Below, in pieces: positions 26,452-35,201 of a stretch of 64,000 bases of DNA. This DNA comes from Sphingomonas colocasiae (GTDB taxonomy: Bacteria > Pseudomonadota > Alphaproteobacteria > Sphingomonadales > Sphingomonadaceae): positions 1 to 64,000 of the forward strand of contig NZ_JAINVV010000002.1 of NCBI RefSeq assembly GCF_019880585.1. Reading direction: 5' to 3'. Each line of letters begins with the position of its first letter. The first letter of the stretch is position 1. Both the position numbers and the translations under genes were made by a program. A model generated the notes under the pieces. The model searched no databases. It was not told the origin of the DNA and saw only the letters and a program-made list of their open reading frames with translations.

Positions 26452-27165
26452 TCAGATCTTGCGGCGGAGCACGACTGTTCGTCCGTTCGCACCGGTCAGG
26501 ATCAGCGTATCGCCGTTCCGGAATGTCATGCCGATCGTACCCTTGAGGATCGCCAGCAGCTTGTTCTCCTGCTCCATCGCGGTGCCAGGACAGGCCATCT
26601 TGGTCGCGGCGAGCGGTCCGAGCGTGAGCGCGGTGGTGTTGACGTCGTAGCTGCCGGAAAAACGGTTGCAGCCGGTGGTGCCGGAAACGCGACCGTTCGC
26701 GAACGCGATGTTCGCCGGGCGATCGGCCAGCGCGTCCATCTCGCCGACGCGGAGGATCGTCCAGTCGGTGCCCTCCAGCGTCTGCGGCGACAGGATCGCG
26801 CCGCCGCAGCCCTTCACCGTCCTGCCATCCGCGGTCACGGTCACGCTGTCCTCGTAAAGCCGGTCGCTCATGCCGTCGCTGCACTGGCCGTGCGTCACAT
26901 CCACGGTCAGCCGGGCGGTCTCGTATCGATGCCCGTTGAACGTCGTGCGCGGTTCCGGGCGGGGAACGTCAATCTTCGTCTCGCCATAATCGCCCTCATA
27001 GAACAGGCGGCCGGGCGTTACCTTCAGCGTCCAGCCCGGCTCGGTTCCCAGCGCGGTATAGGTGCCCGAGCCCGACGGCTGCGCTGGTGCCGGGGGCGGA
27101 TCGCCCCTGGGAATGACGGTGCAGCCCGCGAGCAGGGCGAGGGTGAGCGGTAACAGGCGTTTCAT
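26452..27165 (-). CDS. META/HslJ-domain lipoprotein with COG3650-like N-terminal domain
   Basis: A 237-residue protein with a lipobox (LALLAGCTV). The first domain (about 35-125) reads YTALGTEPGWTLKVTPGRLFYEG and resembles the COG3650 group. The second (about 130-237) is a META domain: GTDWTILRVGE, then GRVSGTTGCNRFSGSY and a LGPLAATKMACPG segment, as in HslJ. META proteins are linked to envelope stress or novobiocin resistance in some bacteria. Function here is not known. It is followed 47 bases upstream, on the same strand, by an RNA methyltransferase gene. Confidence 0.85.
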   Translation of the reverse strand: MKRLLPLTLALLAGCTVIPRGDPPPAPAQPSGSGTYTALGTEPGWTLKVTPGRLFYEGDYGETKIDVPRPEPRTTFNGHRYETARLTVDVTHGQCSDGMSDRLYEDSVTVTADGRTVKGCGGAILSPQTLEGTDWTILRVGEMDALADRPANIAFANGRVSGTTGCNRFSGSYDVNTTALTLGPLAATKMACPGTAMEQENKLLAILKGTIGMTFRNGDTLILTGANGRTVVLRRKI

Positions 27166-27212
27166 ATCGCTTGAACAACAAGCCTCGGTCGAAGTTCCCG
27201 TTCGTGATGAAC

Positions 27213-28016
27213 TCAGCCCCTTCGATGCTGGTTGAGCACCTCATAGGCCATCACCGCGGTCGCCACTGCCGCGTTCAGGCTGTCCGCCTTGCCCAGCATC
27301 GGCATCTTCACCAGCAGGTCGCAATCGGCTTCGTAATCCGCGGGCAGCCCGCGTGCCTCGTTGCCCGTCAGGATGAAGGTCGGCCGGGGATAGTGCGGTT
27401 CCTGATAGTCATGGCTCGCGTTCAGGCTGGTGCCGACCAGCGTGCCGGGCCCCGTCCGCAGCCAGGCGATGAATTCCGCCCAGCGTGCCGTGGCGATCGT
27501 CTGCGTGAACAATGCGCCCATGCTGGCCCGCACCGCTTCGACGGAGAAGGGATCGACGCAATCGTCGATCAGGATCAGTCCCCCGGCGCCCACCGCGTCG
27601 CCGGTGCGCAGCATGGTGCCGAGATTGCCGGGATCGCGCATCGCCTGCGCGACGAGCCAGATGTCCGCGCTGGCGCGATCGATCGCGCTCAGCGGCGTCG
27701 CCCGCTCGCGATAGACGCCGATCACCGCCTGCGGATTCTCCTTGCCGGAGAGTTTGTGGAGGATGTCGGGAATCGTCTCGATCACATCGCCGCCTGCCGC
27801 CTCGGTGGCCGCGATCAATCGGGTGACGATGGGATGGCTGGCCGAATCGCGCGCGTAGAACAGCATTTCGGGCAGGAAGCCGGCTTCCTCCGCCTCGGCC
27901 AGGATGCGCAGTCCTTCCGCCAGGAACAGGCCTTCCTGCCGGCGATGCTTCTTGTCGCGAAGCGACCGGACGCGCTTGACGGTCTCGTTGGAAAAACCGG
28001 TGATCTCGCGGGGCAT
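27213..28016 (-). CDS. TrmH/SpoU-family RNA 2'-O-methyltransferase
   Basis: A 267-residue protein from the ATG giving PREITGFSNETVKRVRSLRDKKHR. The substrate-binding N-terminal domain is followed by the SPOUT knot with motif 1 (VAQAMRDPGNLGTMLRTGDAVG), motif 2 (FILTGNEARGLP) and motif 3 (MPMLGKADSLNAAVA). It methylates ribose in rRNA or tRNA using SAM; the target cannot be assigned from sequence alone. It lies behind HPr on the same strand with a 43-base gap, at the end of the long leftward run. Confidence 0.9.
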   Translation of the reverse strand: MPREITGFSNETVKRVRSLRDKKHRRQEGLFLAEGLRILAEAEEAGFLPEMLFYARDSASHPIVTRLIAATEAAGGDVIETIPDILHKLSGKENPQAVIGVYRERATPLSAIDRASADIWLVAQAMRDPGNLGTMLRTGDAVGAGGLILIDDCVDPFSVEAVRASMGALFTQTIATARWAEFIAWLRTGPGTLVGTSLNASHDYQEPHYPRPTFILTGNEARGLPADYEADCDLLVKMPMLGKADSLNAAVATAVMAYEVLNQHRRG

Positions 28017-28059
28017 TGTGTCTCCTGAACCCCTCGCTATCGGGAAAGGGGCGGGGCCG

Positions 28060-28332
28060 TCAGTCTTCGCCGAACTTCGCTTCGACGAGTTCGGCGAGCA
28101 ACTGCACCGCCTTTTCCGCGCCATCGCCCCTGGCGCGGATGGTGACGCTGTCGCCCATGGCCGCGCCCAGCATCATCAGGCCCATGATCGACGTGCCGGT
28201 GACGGCCGATCCGTCCTTCTCCACCTCCACCGAGGCACTTTGCTGGCTGGCCAGCGTGACGAACTTGGCGCTGGCGCGCGCATGCAGTCCGCGACGGTTG
28301 GTGATCAGCACCGTGCGCGCGATCGCGGTCAC
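28060..28332 (-). CDS. HPr phosphocarrier protein
   Basis: A 90-residue HPr. The phosphoacceptor histidine is H17 in RRGLHARAS, and Ser48 in TSIMGLMML is the site expected for HPr kinase, whose gene is four genes upstream. The start is GTG, overlapping the EIIA stop (GTGA). No sugar-transport EIIB/EIIC is nearby, so this is a regulatory PTS typical of alphaproteobacteria, sensing carbon or nitrogen status rather than importing sugar. Confidence 0.93.
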   Translation of the reverse strand: MTAIARTVLITNRRGLHARASAKFVTLASQQSASVEVEKDGSAVTGTSIMGLMMLGAAMGDSVTIRARGDGAEKAVQLLAELVEAKFGED

Positions 28333-28733
28333 ACCGATTCGCCCAGCACTTCGGAAGCAACGCTGATATATTTGCGGCCCGCCTCGCGCGCGGCCGCCAC
28401 CGCATCCTTCACCTTCATCGTCCGTCTTGCCCCTTCGAGTCGAATCAGCATCGGCAGGTTGACGCCGGCGATCACTTCGGTGTGACCCGTCTTCATCAGC
28501 GAAATGGCCAGGTTCGACGGCGTACCGCCGAACAGGTCGGTCAGCAGGATCACACCATGGCCGCGATCGACCTCCGCGATCGCGCGCGCAATATCCTTGC
28601 GGCGCAGATCCATGTCATCGTCCGGGCCGATGCAGATCGGCTGAATCGCCTCCTGCGGCCCCACGACATGCTCCATGGCGACCACGAACTCCTTCGCGAG
28701 AAGCCCATGGGTAACCAACACCAATCCGATCAT
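28329..28733 (-). CDS. PTS EIIA component, mannose family
   Basis: A 134-residue EIIA-Man domain with the active histidine H9 in VLVTHG and the LTDLFGGTPSN loop. It receives phosphate from HPr. It overlaps the HPr gene and follows rapZ by 23 bases. With no transporter subunits adjacent, it is probably an output of a regulatory phosphorelay, as in other alphaproteobacteria with hprK. What it regulates cannot be read from the window. Confidence 0.93.
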   Translation of the reverse strand: MIGLVLVTHGLLAKEFVVAMEHVVGPQEAIQPICIGPDDDMDLRRKDIARAIAEVDRGHGVILLTDLFGGTPSNLAISLMKTGHTEVIAGVNLPMLIRLEGARRTMKVKDAVAAAREAGRKYISVASEVLGESV

Positions 28734-28756
28734 CTATCCAGACCTGCTTGTGAAAT

Positions 28757-29683
28757 TCATGAGCCTGCTTTCGGCGCTCCCTCCATCGCGTCCAGCGGCT
28801 TTGAGGCCAGATCGCGGTGGGCGACCGTGAGCGAAAAACCCGCATAGCGCAACCTTGCCGCCACACGCTCCGCCACATGAACGGAACGATGGCGCCCGCC
28901 CGTGCAGCCGAAGGCAATGGTAAGATAGGATTTTCCTTCCTGCGCATAGCGGGGGAGGAGCAGCAGCAGCAGCGATTCGATCTGGCGCAGCGCCTGATCA
29001 TATGCCGGATCCTTGGCGACATAGGCGCCTACGGCTTCATCCAGCCCGGTTTTCGGGCGCAGCGCCAGGTCCCAATGCGGATTGCGCAGGAAACGCATGT
29101 CGAACAGCAGGTCGGCGCTGCGCGGAACGCCGCGCGAATAACCGAAGGACATCACGGTGATCGTCGGTTCTTCCGGCCGGGCGCCGCCGAATCGGGCGCG
29201 CACCTGCTGCTGCAATTCGTTGGAAAGCGTCTCCGTCGTATCGATGACGTGCTCTGCCCAATGGCGCAGCGGCCCCATCAACTCGCGCTCGCGGGCGATT
29301 CCATCGGCAACCGGACGATCCTGCGCCATCGGATGGCGGCGGCGCGTCTCCGAAAAGCGGCGCTCCAGTTCCGCGCCCGCGCAATCGAGGAACAGCGTCT
29401 CGACATCATGCCCGTGCAGTTCGCGCAATTGCCTGATGCGCATGATGATCCGATCGGGATCGAAGCCGCGCGTGCGGCTGTCGATGCCTAGCGCCAACGG
29501 TCGGTCGTCACCCTGCGAATCCAGTGCCTGTGGCGCGGCGAGCAGCCGGTCGAGCAGGCCGAGCGGCAGATTCTCGACGCCTTCCCAGCCCATATCCTCC
29601 AGGCAGTTCATCACCGTCGATTTGCCCGCACCGGACATGCCGGTGACGAGCAGGATGCGTTTCGGGCGCGCGGGATCGTTCAT
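28757..29683 (-). CDS. rapZ: RapZ-like nucleotide-binding protein
   Basis: A 308-residue protein with Walker A GMSGAGKS (15-22) and the C-terminal RapZ region (FGCTGGRHRSVHVAE). In enteric bacteria RapZ guides RNase E to a small RNA controlling GlmS and so amino-sugar supply; the alphaproteobacterial role is less clear. Its start overlaps the hprK stop (ATGA), placing it inside the kinase/PTS operon. Confidence 0.93.
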   Translation of the reverse strand: MNDPARPKRILLVTGMSGAGKSTVMNCLEDMGWEGVENLPLGLLDRLLAAPQALDSQGDDRPLALGIDSRTRGFDPDRIIMRIRQLRELHGHDVETLFLDCAGAELERRFSETRRRHPMAQDRPVADGIARERELMGPLRHWAEHVIDTTETLSNELQQQVRARFGGARPEEPTITVMSFGYSRGVPRSADLLFDMRFLRNPHWDLALRPKTGLDEAVGAYVAKDPAYDQALRQIESLLLLLLPRYAQEGKSYLTIAFGCTGGRHRSVHVAERVAARLRYAGFSLTVAHRDLASKPLDAMEGAPKAGS

Positions 29684-30114
29684 CGGTTCTCACCAGTCCG
29701 CTGCAGAGCCAGCTCCACCTTGATCGGCGCCGATGCTTCCAGCCCGGCAAGAATGATGCTGGGTATCTCGATCCCCATGATCGAACGGCTTTGCCCCGGC
29801 TCGGGCAGACGTTCGGGCGGCGCACTGAGCGTCACGAGCAGGGCGATCGGCATATCCTCGCGATAGGGCAGTTCGACGATGCCGATGCCGCGCACTTCGA
29901 TCTTGCCCGCAATATTGGGCGCGGCGGCGGCGGAGAGACCTTGGGGCAGCCGCTTCACCAGCGTATAATCGTCGCTCACCAGTTCGGCGCCGCGATCGAT
30001 CAGGCGCAAGGCGAGATCCGACTTGCCCGATCCGGATACCCCTTCGATCAGCACGGCGCGGCCGGCGATCGCAACGGTGGAGGCATGGAGCAATTCGGTC
30101 GAAAGCGGGGTCAA
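29680..30114 (-). CDS. hprK: HPr kinase/phosphorylase, short alphaproteobacterial form
   Basis: A 144-residue protein containing only the catalytic domain: P-loop GVSGSGKS (25-32) and the conserved AGKIEVRGIGIVEL signature (K/R-x-GIGI). Gram-positive HprK is about twice as long, with an extra N-terminal domain; the short form is usual in alphaproteobacteria, so this is not a truncation. TTG start, supported by GGAG eight bases upstream, overlapping the chvG stop. It would phosphorylate Ser48 of HPr. Confidence 0.92.
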   Translation of the reverse strand: MTPLSTELLHASTVAIAGRAVLIEGVSGSGKSDLALRLIDRGAELVSDDYTLVKRLPQGLSAAAAPNIAGKIEVRGIGIVELPYREDMPIALLVTLSAPPERLPEPGQSRSIMGIEIPSIILAGLEASAPIKVELALQRTGENR

Positions 30115-31688
30115 GCCGGAGTCTCCACGGCAGGCAGGGTGACGACGAAGCGTGCGCCCGGGCCGGAATCGGGCCGGTCCTGCACGACGATCGTGCCACT
30201 ATGCCCTTCCACGATCGTATTGGCTATCGAGAGGCCAAGCCCGGAATGGCGGCCAAACCCGTCATCCTCGGGACGATCGCTGTGGAAGCGGCGGAAGATT
30301 GTCTCGCGCGCGTTTTCCGGCACGCCGGGGCCCTCATCCTCCACCGAGATCAGGATCTGTTCGCCCGTATGGGTGGCGTCGATCCGCACCAGTCCGCCCG
30401 GCGGCGAAAAGGAGACGGCATTGTCGAGCAGGTTCTCGACGACGCGCGCCAGTTTCGATCCGTCGCCGCGCACCACCGCGCTGCCCTTGCGCGGCCGGGC
30501 GAAGGCGATCGGAACGGCGCCGTCGGTGCCGCGCGCCTCGCGGCTCTTCAGGATGGTTTCGATGAGGATGCCGAGATCGACAGGCTCGAACGCGGCGCGC
30601 GAAAGCTGCGCGTCGAGCCGCGACGCTTCGGCGACATCGGTGATCAGCCGGTCGAGCCGCAGCACATCGTCCTGCACGATCGCCAGCAACTGCGCCTGGA
30701 GCGCGGGATCCTTGACGGTCTGCAAACCCTCGACCGCGGATCGCAGTGATGCGAGCGGGTTCTTGAGCTCATGCGTCACATCGGCGGCGAAGGCCTCGAT
30801 CGCGTCGATCCGCATGTTGAGCGCGTGGCTCATATCGGCGAGTGCGCGCGCGAGCATGCCGATTTCGTCGCGGCGCGAGGGCAGGCGAGGAACCTCGACG
30901 TCACGCGCGCGGCCCAGCCGGACGCGAACCGCCGCCCAGGCCAGCCGCCTGAGGGGGCGCACGATGGTCCGCGCAAGGAACAGCGAGAGCAGAACCGAAA
31001 CCAGCGCCACCAGCGCGATCACCACACCCAGGCGGAAACGCTCGGCGCGAACGATCCGCGTGATATCGCGCGCATTCTCAACATAGAGCAGCGTGCCGCG
31101 ACCGACATGGGGCAGGGGGATGGCGGCGGAAATCATCAATGTGCGGTCGGGCGCCAGCCGCACCGCCGTGTCGGCGCCACGATTGGCGGTGGCGCTGGCG
31201 ATCTCGCGCCATGCCCCGCCGGTGTCGGGGCGTGGCTCTACATAGGGGGCGGGGCGGTCGGCGCCGGCCACCGCATCGATCGCGCGATCGAGGAAGCGTG
31301 CGGCATGGCGCTCCCAAGGTTCGGCATCGGGGTCGCGCAGCGTGTAATTGGGGCTGCCGAGCGCCCAGCTATCGGCGACCAGCGCCCCGTCCGGCGCGTA
31401 GAGCCGCAGTCGCCCATTTCCCTCGCGCGCCAGCGACAGCAACAGGCTGTCGCGATCGGCGGGGCGCGCGATGTCCAGCGCGCGCGCCATCAGTTCGATC
31501 TCGCGCGAGATCTGTTCGCGGCGGCTATCGACCAGCCGGGCGCGATAGCTGTCGAGATAGAAGAAGCCGCCCGCGAGCAGGGCGAGCGCGAAGATATTGA
31601 CCGCAAGGATCCGGCGGGTCAGCGACAGCCGGCCCGACCAGACGAGCGACAGGTCGCCCTCGTTATTCTTCGGTAAATCGGTAGCCAC
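30111..31688 (-). CDS. chvG: Sensor histidine kinase ChvG
   Basis: A 525-residue membrane kinase. Two helices (about 26-45 and 219-239) enclose a periplasmic sensor domain. Then come HAMP, a HisKA domain with the phosphorylated histidine H306 in [10 protein letters not shown], and an ATPase domain ([29 protein letters not shown]). In alphaproteobacteria ChvG with ChvI senses envelope or acid stress and controls exopolysaccharide and host-associated traits. The GTG start lies inside the chvI tail (26-base overlap), the only plausible start before the first helix; without it the helix is lost. Confidence 0.93.
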   Translation of the reverse strand: MATDLPKNNEGDLSLVWSGRLSLTRRILAVNIFALALLAGGFFYLDSYRARLVDSRREQISREIELMARALDIARPADRDSLLLSLAREGNGRLRLYAPDGALVADSWALGSPNYTLRDPDAEPWERHAARFLDRAIDAVAGADRPAPYVEPRPDTGGAWREIASATANRGADTAVRLAPDRTLMISAAIPLPHVGRGTLLYVENARDITRIVRAERFRLGVVIALVALVSVLLSLFLARTIVRPLRRLAWAAVRVRLGRARDVEVPRLPSRRDEIGMLARALADMSHALNMRIDAIEAFAADVTHELKNPLASLRSAVEGLQTVKDPALQAQLLAIVQDDVLRLDRLITDVAEASRLDAQLSRAAFEPVDLGILIETILKSREARGTDGAVPIAFARPRKGSAVVRGDGSKLARVVENLLDNAVSFSPPGGLVRIDATHTGEQILISVEDEGPGVPENARETIFRRFHSDRPEDDGFGRHSGLGLSIANTIVEGHSGTIVVQDRPDSGPGARFVVTLPAVETPA

Positions 31689-32367
31689 GGCCGTACAGCG
31701 TATCGATGGCGTCGAATGCGTCGTCCACCTGGCGGAACTTGCGGCGCAGGCGCTTGATATGGCTGTCGATGGTGCGATCATCGACATACATGTCTTCCTG
31801 ATAGGCGGCATCCATCAACTGGTCGCGCGATTTGACGACGCCGGGGCGGCGCGCGAGCGATTCGAGGATCAGGAATTCGGTGACGGTCAGCGTGACATCG
31901 CGGCCGCCCCAGACCACGCGGTGACGTGCCGGATCCATCTCCAGCCGCCCGCGCACGAGCATTTCGGCGGGCTCCTCCTCGTCACCCTGTGGCTGTGCCG
32001 CCAGCTCCGTCCGCCGCAGGATCGCGCGGATCCGTGCGATCAGCAGCCGCTGCGAAAACGGCTTTGCGATATAATCGTCGGCGCCCATTGCCAGTCCCAG
32101 CGCTTCATCCAGTTCGTCGTCCTTCGACGTCAGGAAGATTACGGGAACATTGCTCTTCTCGCGCAGCCGCCGAAGCAGTTCGAGTCCGTCCATCTTCGGC
32201 ATCTTGATGTCGAACACGCAGAGGTCGGGCGGATTCTCGGTCAGCGCCTTCAGCGCATTCTCGCCATCGGTATAGAGTCGCGTGACGAAGCCTTCGGCCT
32301 GCAGCGCGATCGACACCGAAGTCAGGATATTCCGATCGTCATCGACGAGCGCGATCGTGGCGGACAT
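31663..32367 (-). CDS. chvI: Response regulator ChvI
   Basis: A 234-residue OmpR-type regulator. The receiver has D53 as phosphoacceptor ([10 protein letters not shown]) and the lysine switch in AKPF. The winged-helix DNA-binding domain ends [12 protein letters not shown]. Cognate to the overlapping chvG. It is the first gene of the leftward signalling operon, divergent from pckA across 205 bases containing a palindrome and a pckA promoter candidate. An autoregulatory or pckA-controlling site there would fit known ChvI biology but is not shown. Confidence 0.95.
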   Translation of the reverse strand: MSATIALVDDDRNILTSVSIALQAEGFVTRLYTDGENALKALTENPPDLCVFDIKMPKMDGLELLRRLREKSNVPVIFLTSKDDELDEALGLAMGADDYIAKPFSQRLLIARIRAILRRTELAAQPQGDEEEPAEMLVRGRLEMDPARHRVVWGGRDVTLTVTEFLILESLARRPGVVKSRDQLMDAAYQEDMYVDDRTIDSHIKRLRRKFRQVDDAFDAIDTLYGRGYRFTEE

Positions 32368-32451
32368 TCCAGAACAGACTCCCTGGCCCCTGATCCGTCA
32401 GGATTCAGCCGGTCGCGGTGTAGAGCAAGCCGCGTCGTCCCGCAAATCGCA

Positions 32452-32469
32452 CATGACTGCGCTGTCATG
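32452..32469. promoter_or_regulatory. Near-palindrome in the chvI/pckA divergent region
   Basis: CATGAC and GTCATG are exact inverted ends around TGCGCT, making 16 of 18 positions symmetric. It lies 12 bases upstream of a -35-like hexamer for pckA, a position suited to an activator or repressor. Whether it binds ChvI, another regulator or nothing is unknown. Confidence 0.4.
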
Positions 32470-32481
32470 CCCGGCCGGTGT

Positions 32482-32510
32482 TTGACCCTGTCATCCACAG
32501 CCGATATGCG
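32482..32510 (+). promoter_or_regulatory. Candidate sigma-70 promoter for pckA
   Basis: A TTGACC hexamer and a TATGCG hexamer are separated by 17 bases, about 60 bases before the pckA start. The -35 box fits well and the -10 box is weaker. No transcript data support it. Confidence 0.45.
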
Positions 32511-32572
32511 CGGGGCATTGACCGCCGGCGCCCGGATAACGGACGCGGCATTATCGTATCAGGAGACACGCG

Positions 32573-34183
32573 TTGACCGACCGCACCCCCGAATTTTCGC
32601 TCGAGGCACAGGGGATCAGGACGGGCGCCCAACTCCATTGGAATCTGGGCACCGCGCCGCTGGTCGAACTGGCTGTCCGCCGTGGTGAGGGCGTCCTTGC
32701 CAAGGATGGTCCGCTGGTCGTCGAGACGGGCAAACATACGGGGCGTTCGGCCAAGGACAAGTTCATTGTCAGGGATGCCGAGACCGAAGCCACGGTGTGG
32801 TGGGGCGAAACCAATCGCGGTATGACGCCAGAGCATTTCGCGGCGCTGAAGGCGGATTTCCTCGCAGCCGTCGATACCAAGGAAACGCTGTTCGTGCAGG
32901 ATCTGTTCGGCGGTTCGCAGCCCGAACATCGCGTGAACGTGCGTGTCGTCACCGAATTCGCCTGGCACAGCCTGTTCATCCGCACCTTGCTGGTGCGTCC
33001 CGGCGCCGAGTCGCTCGGCGGCTTCGTGCCCGAGTTCACGATCATCGACCTGCCGAGCTTCCGCGCCGATCCGGAGCGCCATGGCTGTCGTTCGGAAACC
33101 GTGATCGCGGTCAATTTCACCGAGAAGCTGATCCTGATCGGCGGCACCGCCTATGCCGGCGAAATGAAGAAGTCGGTGTTCGGCATCCTCAACTACAAGC
33201 TGCCCGTCGACGGGATCATGCCGATGCACTGTTCCGCCAATATCGGCCCCAAGGGCGACACGGCGGTGTTCTTCGGCCTGTCGGGCACGGGCAAGACGAC
33301 GCTTTCGGCCGACGCCTCGCGCACGCTGATCGGCGACGACGAGCATGGCTGGTCGGACACGGCGGTCTTCAATTTCGAAGGCGGCTGCTATGCCAAGATG
33401 ATCCGGCTCTCGCCCGAGGCGGAACCCGAGATTTTCGCGACGACCAAGCGGTTCGGCACGGTGCTCGAGAATGTCGTGATCGATCCGGTCTCGCGCGAGA
33501 TCGACCTGGATGATGACAGCCTGGCCGAGAACAGCCGCGGTTCCTATCCGATCGAATTCATCCCCAATGCGTCCGAGCAGAATATGGGGCCGGTGCCGCG
33601 CAACATCGTGATGCTGACGGCGGACGCCTATGGCGTGCTGCCGCCGATCGCGAAGCTGACGCCCGATCAGGCGATGTATCACTTCCTGTCGGGCTATACC
33701 GCGCGCGTCGCGGGCACCGAGATCGGCGTGACCGAACCGACCGCCACCTTCTCCACCTGCTTCGGTGCGCCGTTCATGCCGCGTCACCCGTCGGTCTACG
33801 GCAATCTGCTCAAGGAACGGATCGCCAAGGGCAATGTCGATTGCTGGCTGGTCAATACCGGCTGGACCGGCGGATCTTATGGCACCGGCAACCGCATGCC
33901 GATCAAGGCGACGCGCGCGCTGCTCAATGCCGCGCTCGAGGGCAGCCTGAACGATGCGGAGTTCCGCACCGATCCCAATTTCGGCTTCCAGGTGCCTGTC
34001 GCGGTGCCGGGTGTCGACAGCGCGATCCTCGATCCGCGTTCGACCTGGGCCGACAAGCAGGCATACGACGCCACCGCGCAAAAGCTGGTCCGCCAGTTCA
34101 TCGACAATTTCGCGCAATTCGAAAGCCATGTCGATGACGGGGTGAAGCAAGCCGCCCCGCTGGCACTCGAACCCGCCGCCTGA
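32573..34183 (+). CDS. pckA: Phosphoenolpyruvate carboxykinase (ATP)
   Basis: A 536-residue enzyme converting oxaloacetate to phosphoenolpyruvate, the first step of gluconeogenesis. The P-loop GLSGTGKTT is at 235-243, the HCSANIG motif before it and the GDDEHGWSD segment after it are the kinase-specific metal and substrate sites. The TTG start is convincing, with AGGAG seven bases upstream. Divergence from chvI-chvG-hprK is the conserved alphaproteobacterial arrangement and links gluconeogenesis to envelope and carbon signalling. Confidence 0.97.
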   Translation: MTDRTPEFSLEAQGIRTGAQLHWNLGTAPLVELAVRRGEGVLAKDGPLVVETGKHTGRSAKDKFIVRDAETEATVWWGETNRGMTPEHFAALKADFLAAVDTKETLFVQDLFGGSQPEHRVNVRVVTEFAWHSLFIRTLLVRPGAESLGGFVPEFTIIDLPSFRADPERHGCRSETVIAVNFTEKLILIGGTAYAGEMKKSVFGILNYKLPVDGIMPMHCSANIGPKGDTAVFFGLSGTGKTTLSADASRTLIGDDEHGWSDTAVFNFEGGCYAKMIRLSPEAEPEIFATTKRFGTVLENVVIDPVSREIDLDDDSLAENSRGSYPIEFIPNASEQNMGPVPRNIVMLTADAYGVLPPIAKLTPDQAMYHFLSGYTARVAGTEIGVTEPTATFSTCFGAPFMPRHPSVYGNLLKERIAKGNVDCWLVNTGWTGGSYGTGNRMPIKATRALLNAALEGSLNDAEFRTDPNFGFQVPVAVPGVDSAILDPRSTWADKQAYDATAQKLVRQFIDNFAQFESHVDDGVKQAAPLALEPAA

Positions 34184-34186
34184 TCC

Positions 34187-34205
34187 GGCCCGGTCATTCC
34201 GGGCC
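34187..34205 (+). terminator. Hairpin after pckA, weak terminator candidate
   Basis: GGCCCGG and CCGGGCC form a 7-base stem over TCATT, three bases after the pckA stop. No T run follows, so it may be a processing or stability hairpin rather than an intrinsic terminator. Confidence 0.35.
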
Positions 34206-34225
34206 ACTCCGCAAGGAAGCCCGAA

Positions 34226-34672
34226 ATGACCGACCATGAAATCCGACTGTTCGAAACCGACGCCGCCGTCGTCCATGTGGGCGACGGCCTGATCGCGTGT
34301 ACGCTGCCGCGCCCTGAATGGACGCACGAAGCGCATCTCGCCGCCTGCCTCCATATCGTTCGCGACCGAACCGATCTGCGGCCCGAAACCGATCTGCCCG
34401 GCATCATCCGCCGCTATAATGAAAGCGTCGGCGGGGTGAACGACGATCATCAGGGTTATCACGAAACCATCACCCAGGCGTTCATCGCCGCCGCTCGCGC
34501 GCATCTGGCCGAACGTCCATCCGGTGAACGGCTGGTCGATTCGGTCAACGCGCTGCTGGTCTCGCCGCGCGGCGCGCGCGACTGGCCGCTGCATCATTAT
34601 TCGCGCGATCTGCTGTTCTCGGTGACCGCGCGGCGAGGGTTCGTGCCGCCGGATCTCAAGCCGTTGCCGTGA
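34226..34672 (+). CDS. Conserved hypothetical protein rich in conserved-looking histidines
   Basis: A 148-residue soluble protein with no signal peptide or membrane helix. It is mostly helical. Two clusters stand out: EWTHEAHLAAC (about 33-43) and NDDHQGYHETITQAF (about 72-86), a pattern often seen in metal- or haem-binding helical folds. I do not recognise the family. It sits alone after pckA with a reasonable start (AAGGAAG upstream). Confidence 0.7.
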   Translation: MTDHEIRLFETDAAVVHVGDGLIACTLPRPEWTHEAHLAACLHIVRDRTDLRPETDLPGIIRRYNESVGGVNDDHQGYHETITQAFIAAARAHLAERPSGERLVDSVNALLVSPRGARDWPLHHYSRDLLFSVTARRGFVPPDLKPLP

Positions 34673-34719
34673 AGGCGGTGGGTGGTTGACGCATCCGTCG
34701 CGTCCGATTAACTGCTGCT

Positions 34720-34738
34720 ATTGATATTCAGTCGCAAT
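34720..34738. promoter_or_regulatory. Fur-box-like imperfect palindrome
   Basis: The 19-base site begins ATTG and ends CAAT, with six of nine positions symmetric, resembling an iron-regulator box of the ATTGAGAAT...CTCAAT kind. It lies 16 bases before the next start and could cover a promoter. The assignment is tentative because the core is degenerate. Confidence 0.3.
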
Positions 34739-34754
34739 TAATCGGCAGGTGGAC

Positions 34755-35201
34755 ATGTATGATTTCGTCGATCGGCGCGTGACCTCGCTCGACCGGGGCG
34801 GGCGCTTCCTGATCTGGTCGATGCGGTCGTGGCTGGCGAGCTATGGCGAGGGACGCTGTCCGGCCGCCGCGCTTGGACCGGCTTTCGTGAAATGGGGCAT
34901 GATCGAAGCGCTTCCGCATTTCGCGATGGCGATGACATTGCTGGCCCGCCATGCGCATCATCCGATCTCTTTCGCGCCCTTGCCCTGCGGTCGCGTGCGC
35001 GAGGATGAAGCCCTGATGCTTGGCTTGTTCCGCGCGATGCGTGACGACACGCCCGATCGCGTCACCGAAACGCTCGGCCTGATCGTCGACGAAGACAGTG
35101 TGGCGCCGCTGCTGACCGCCCTGACCGCGCTCGCCATGCGCCTGGCCGATGCCGGACTGATCCCCGAAACACCCCATTCTACCGCGAGTGAAGCACGATG
35201 A
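34755..35201 (+). CDS. Hypothetical helical protein upstream of fpr
   Basis: A 148-residue, mostly helical protein. The ATG chosen has AGGTGG just upstream; a GTG two codons earlier lacks such a site. It includes RFLIWSMRSW and FVKWGMIEALPHFAMAMTLLARH, a possibly amphipathic pair of helices, and a later ALTALAMRLADAG helix. No family recognised. Its stop overlaps the ferredoxin-NADP reductase ATG (ATGA), so it probably serves the same process. A Fur-like site upstream hints at iron-linked control. Confidence 0.68.
   Translation: MYDFVDRRVTSLDRGGRFLIWSMRSWLASYGEGRCPAAALGPAFVKWGMIEALPHFAMAMTLLARHAHHPISFAPLPCGRVREDEALMLGLFRAMRDDTPDRVTETLGLIVDEDSVAPLLTALTALAMRLADAGLIPETPHSTASEAR

Noticed and set aside
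24657-26492. A 611-codon antisense frame spanning rmuC
   Set aside because: It overlaps rmuC and a lipoprotein gene completely and has no recognisable domain.
29680-30114. Truncated or pseudogene hprK
   Set aside because: The short catalytic-only form is normal in alphaproteobacteria, and its P-loop and signature are intact.
32465-34597. A 710-codon antisense frame across pckA
   Set aside because: It mirrors codon bias of pckA, and no domain or ribosome site is visible.
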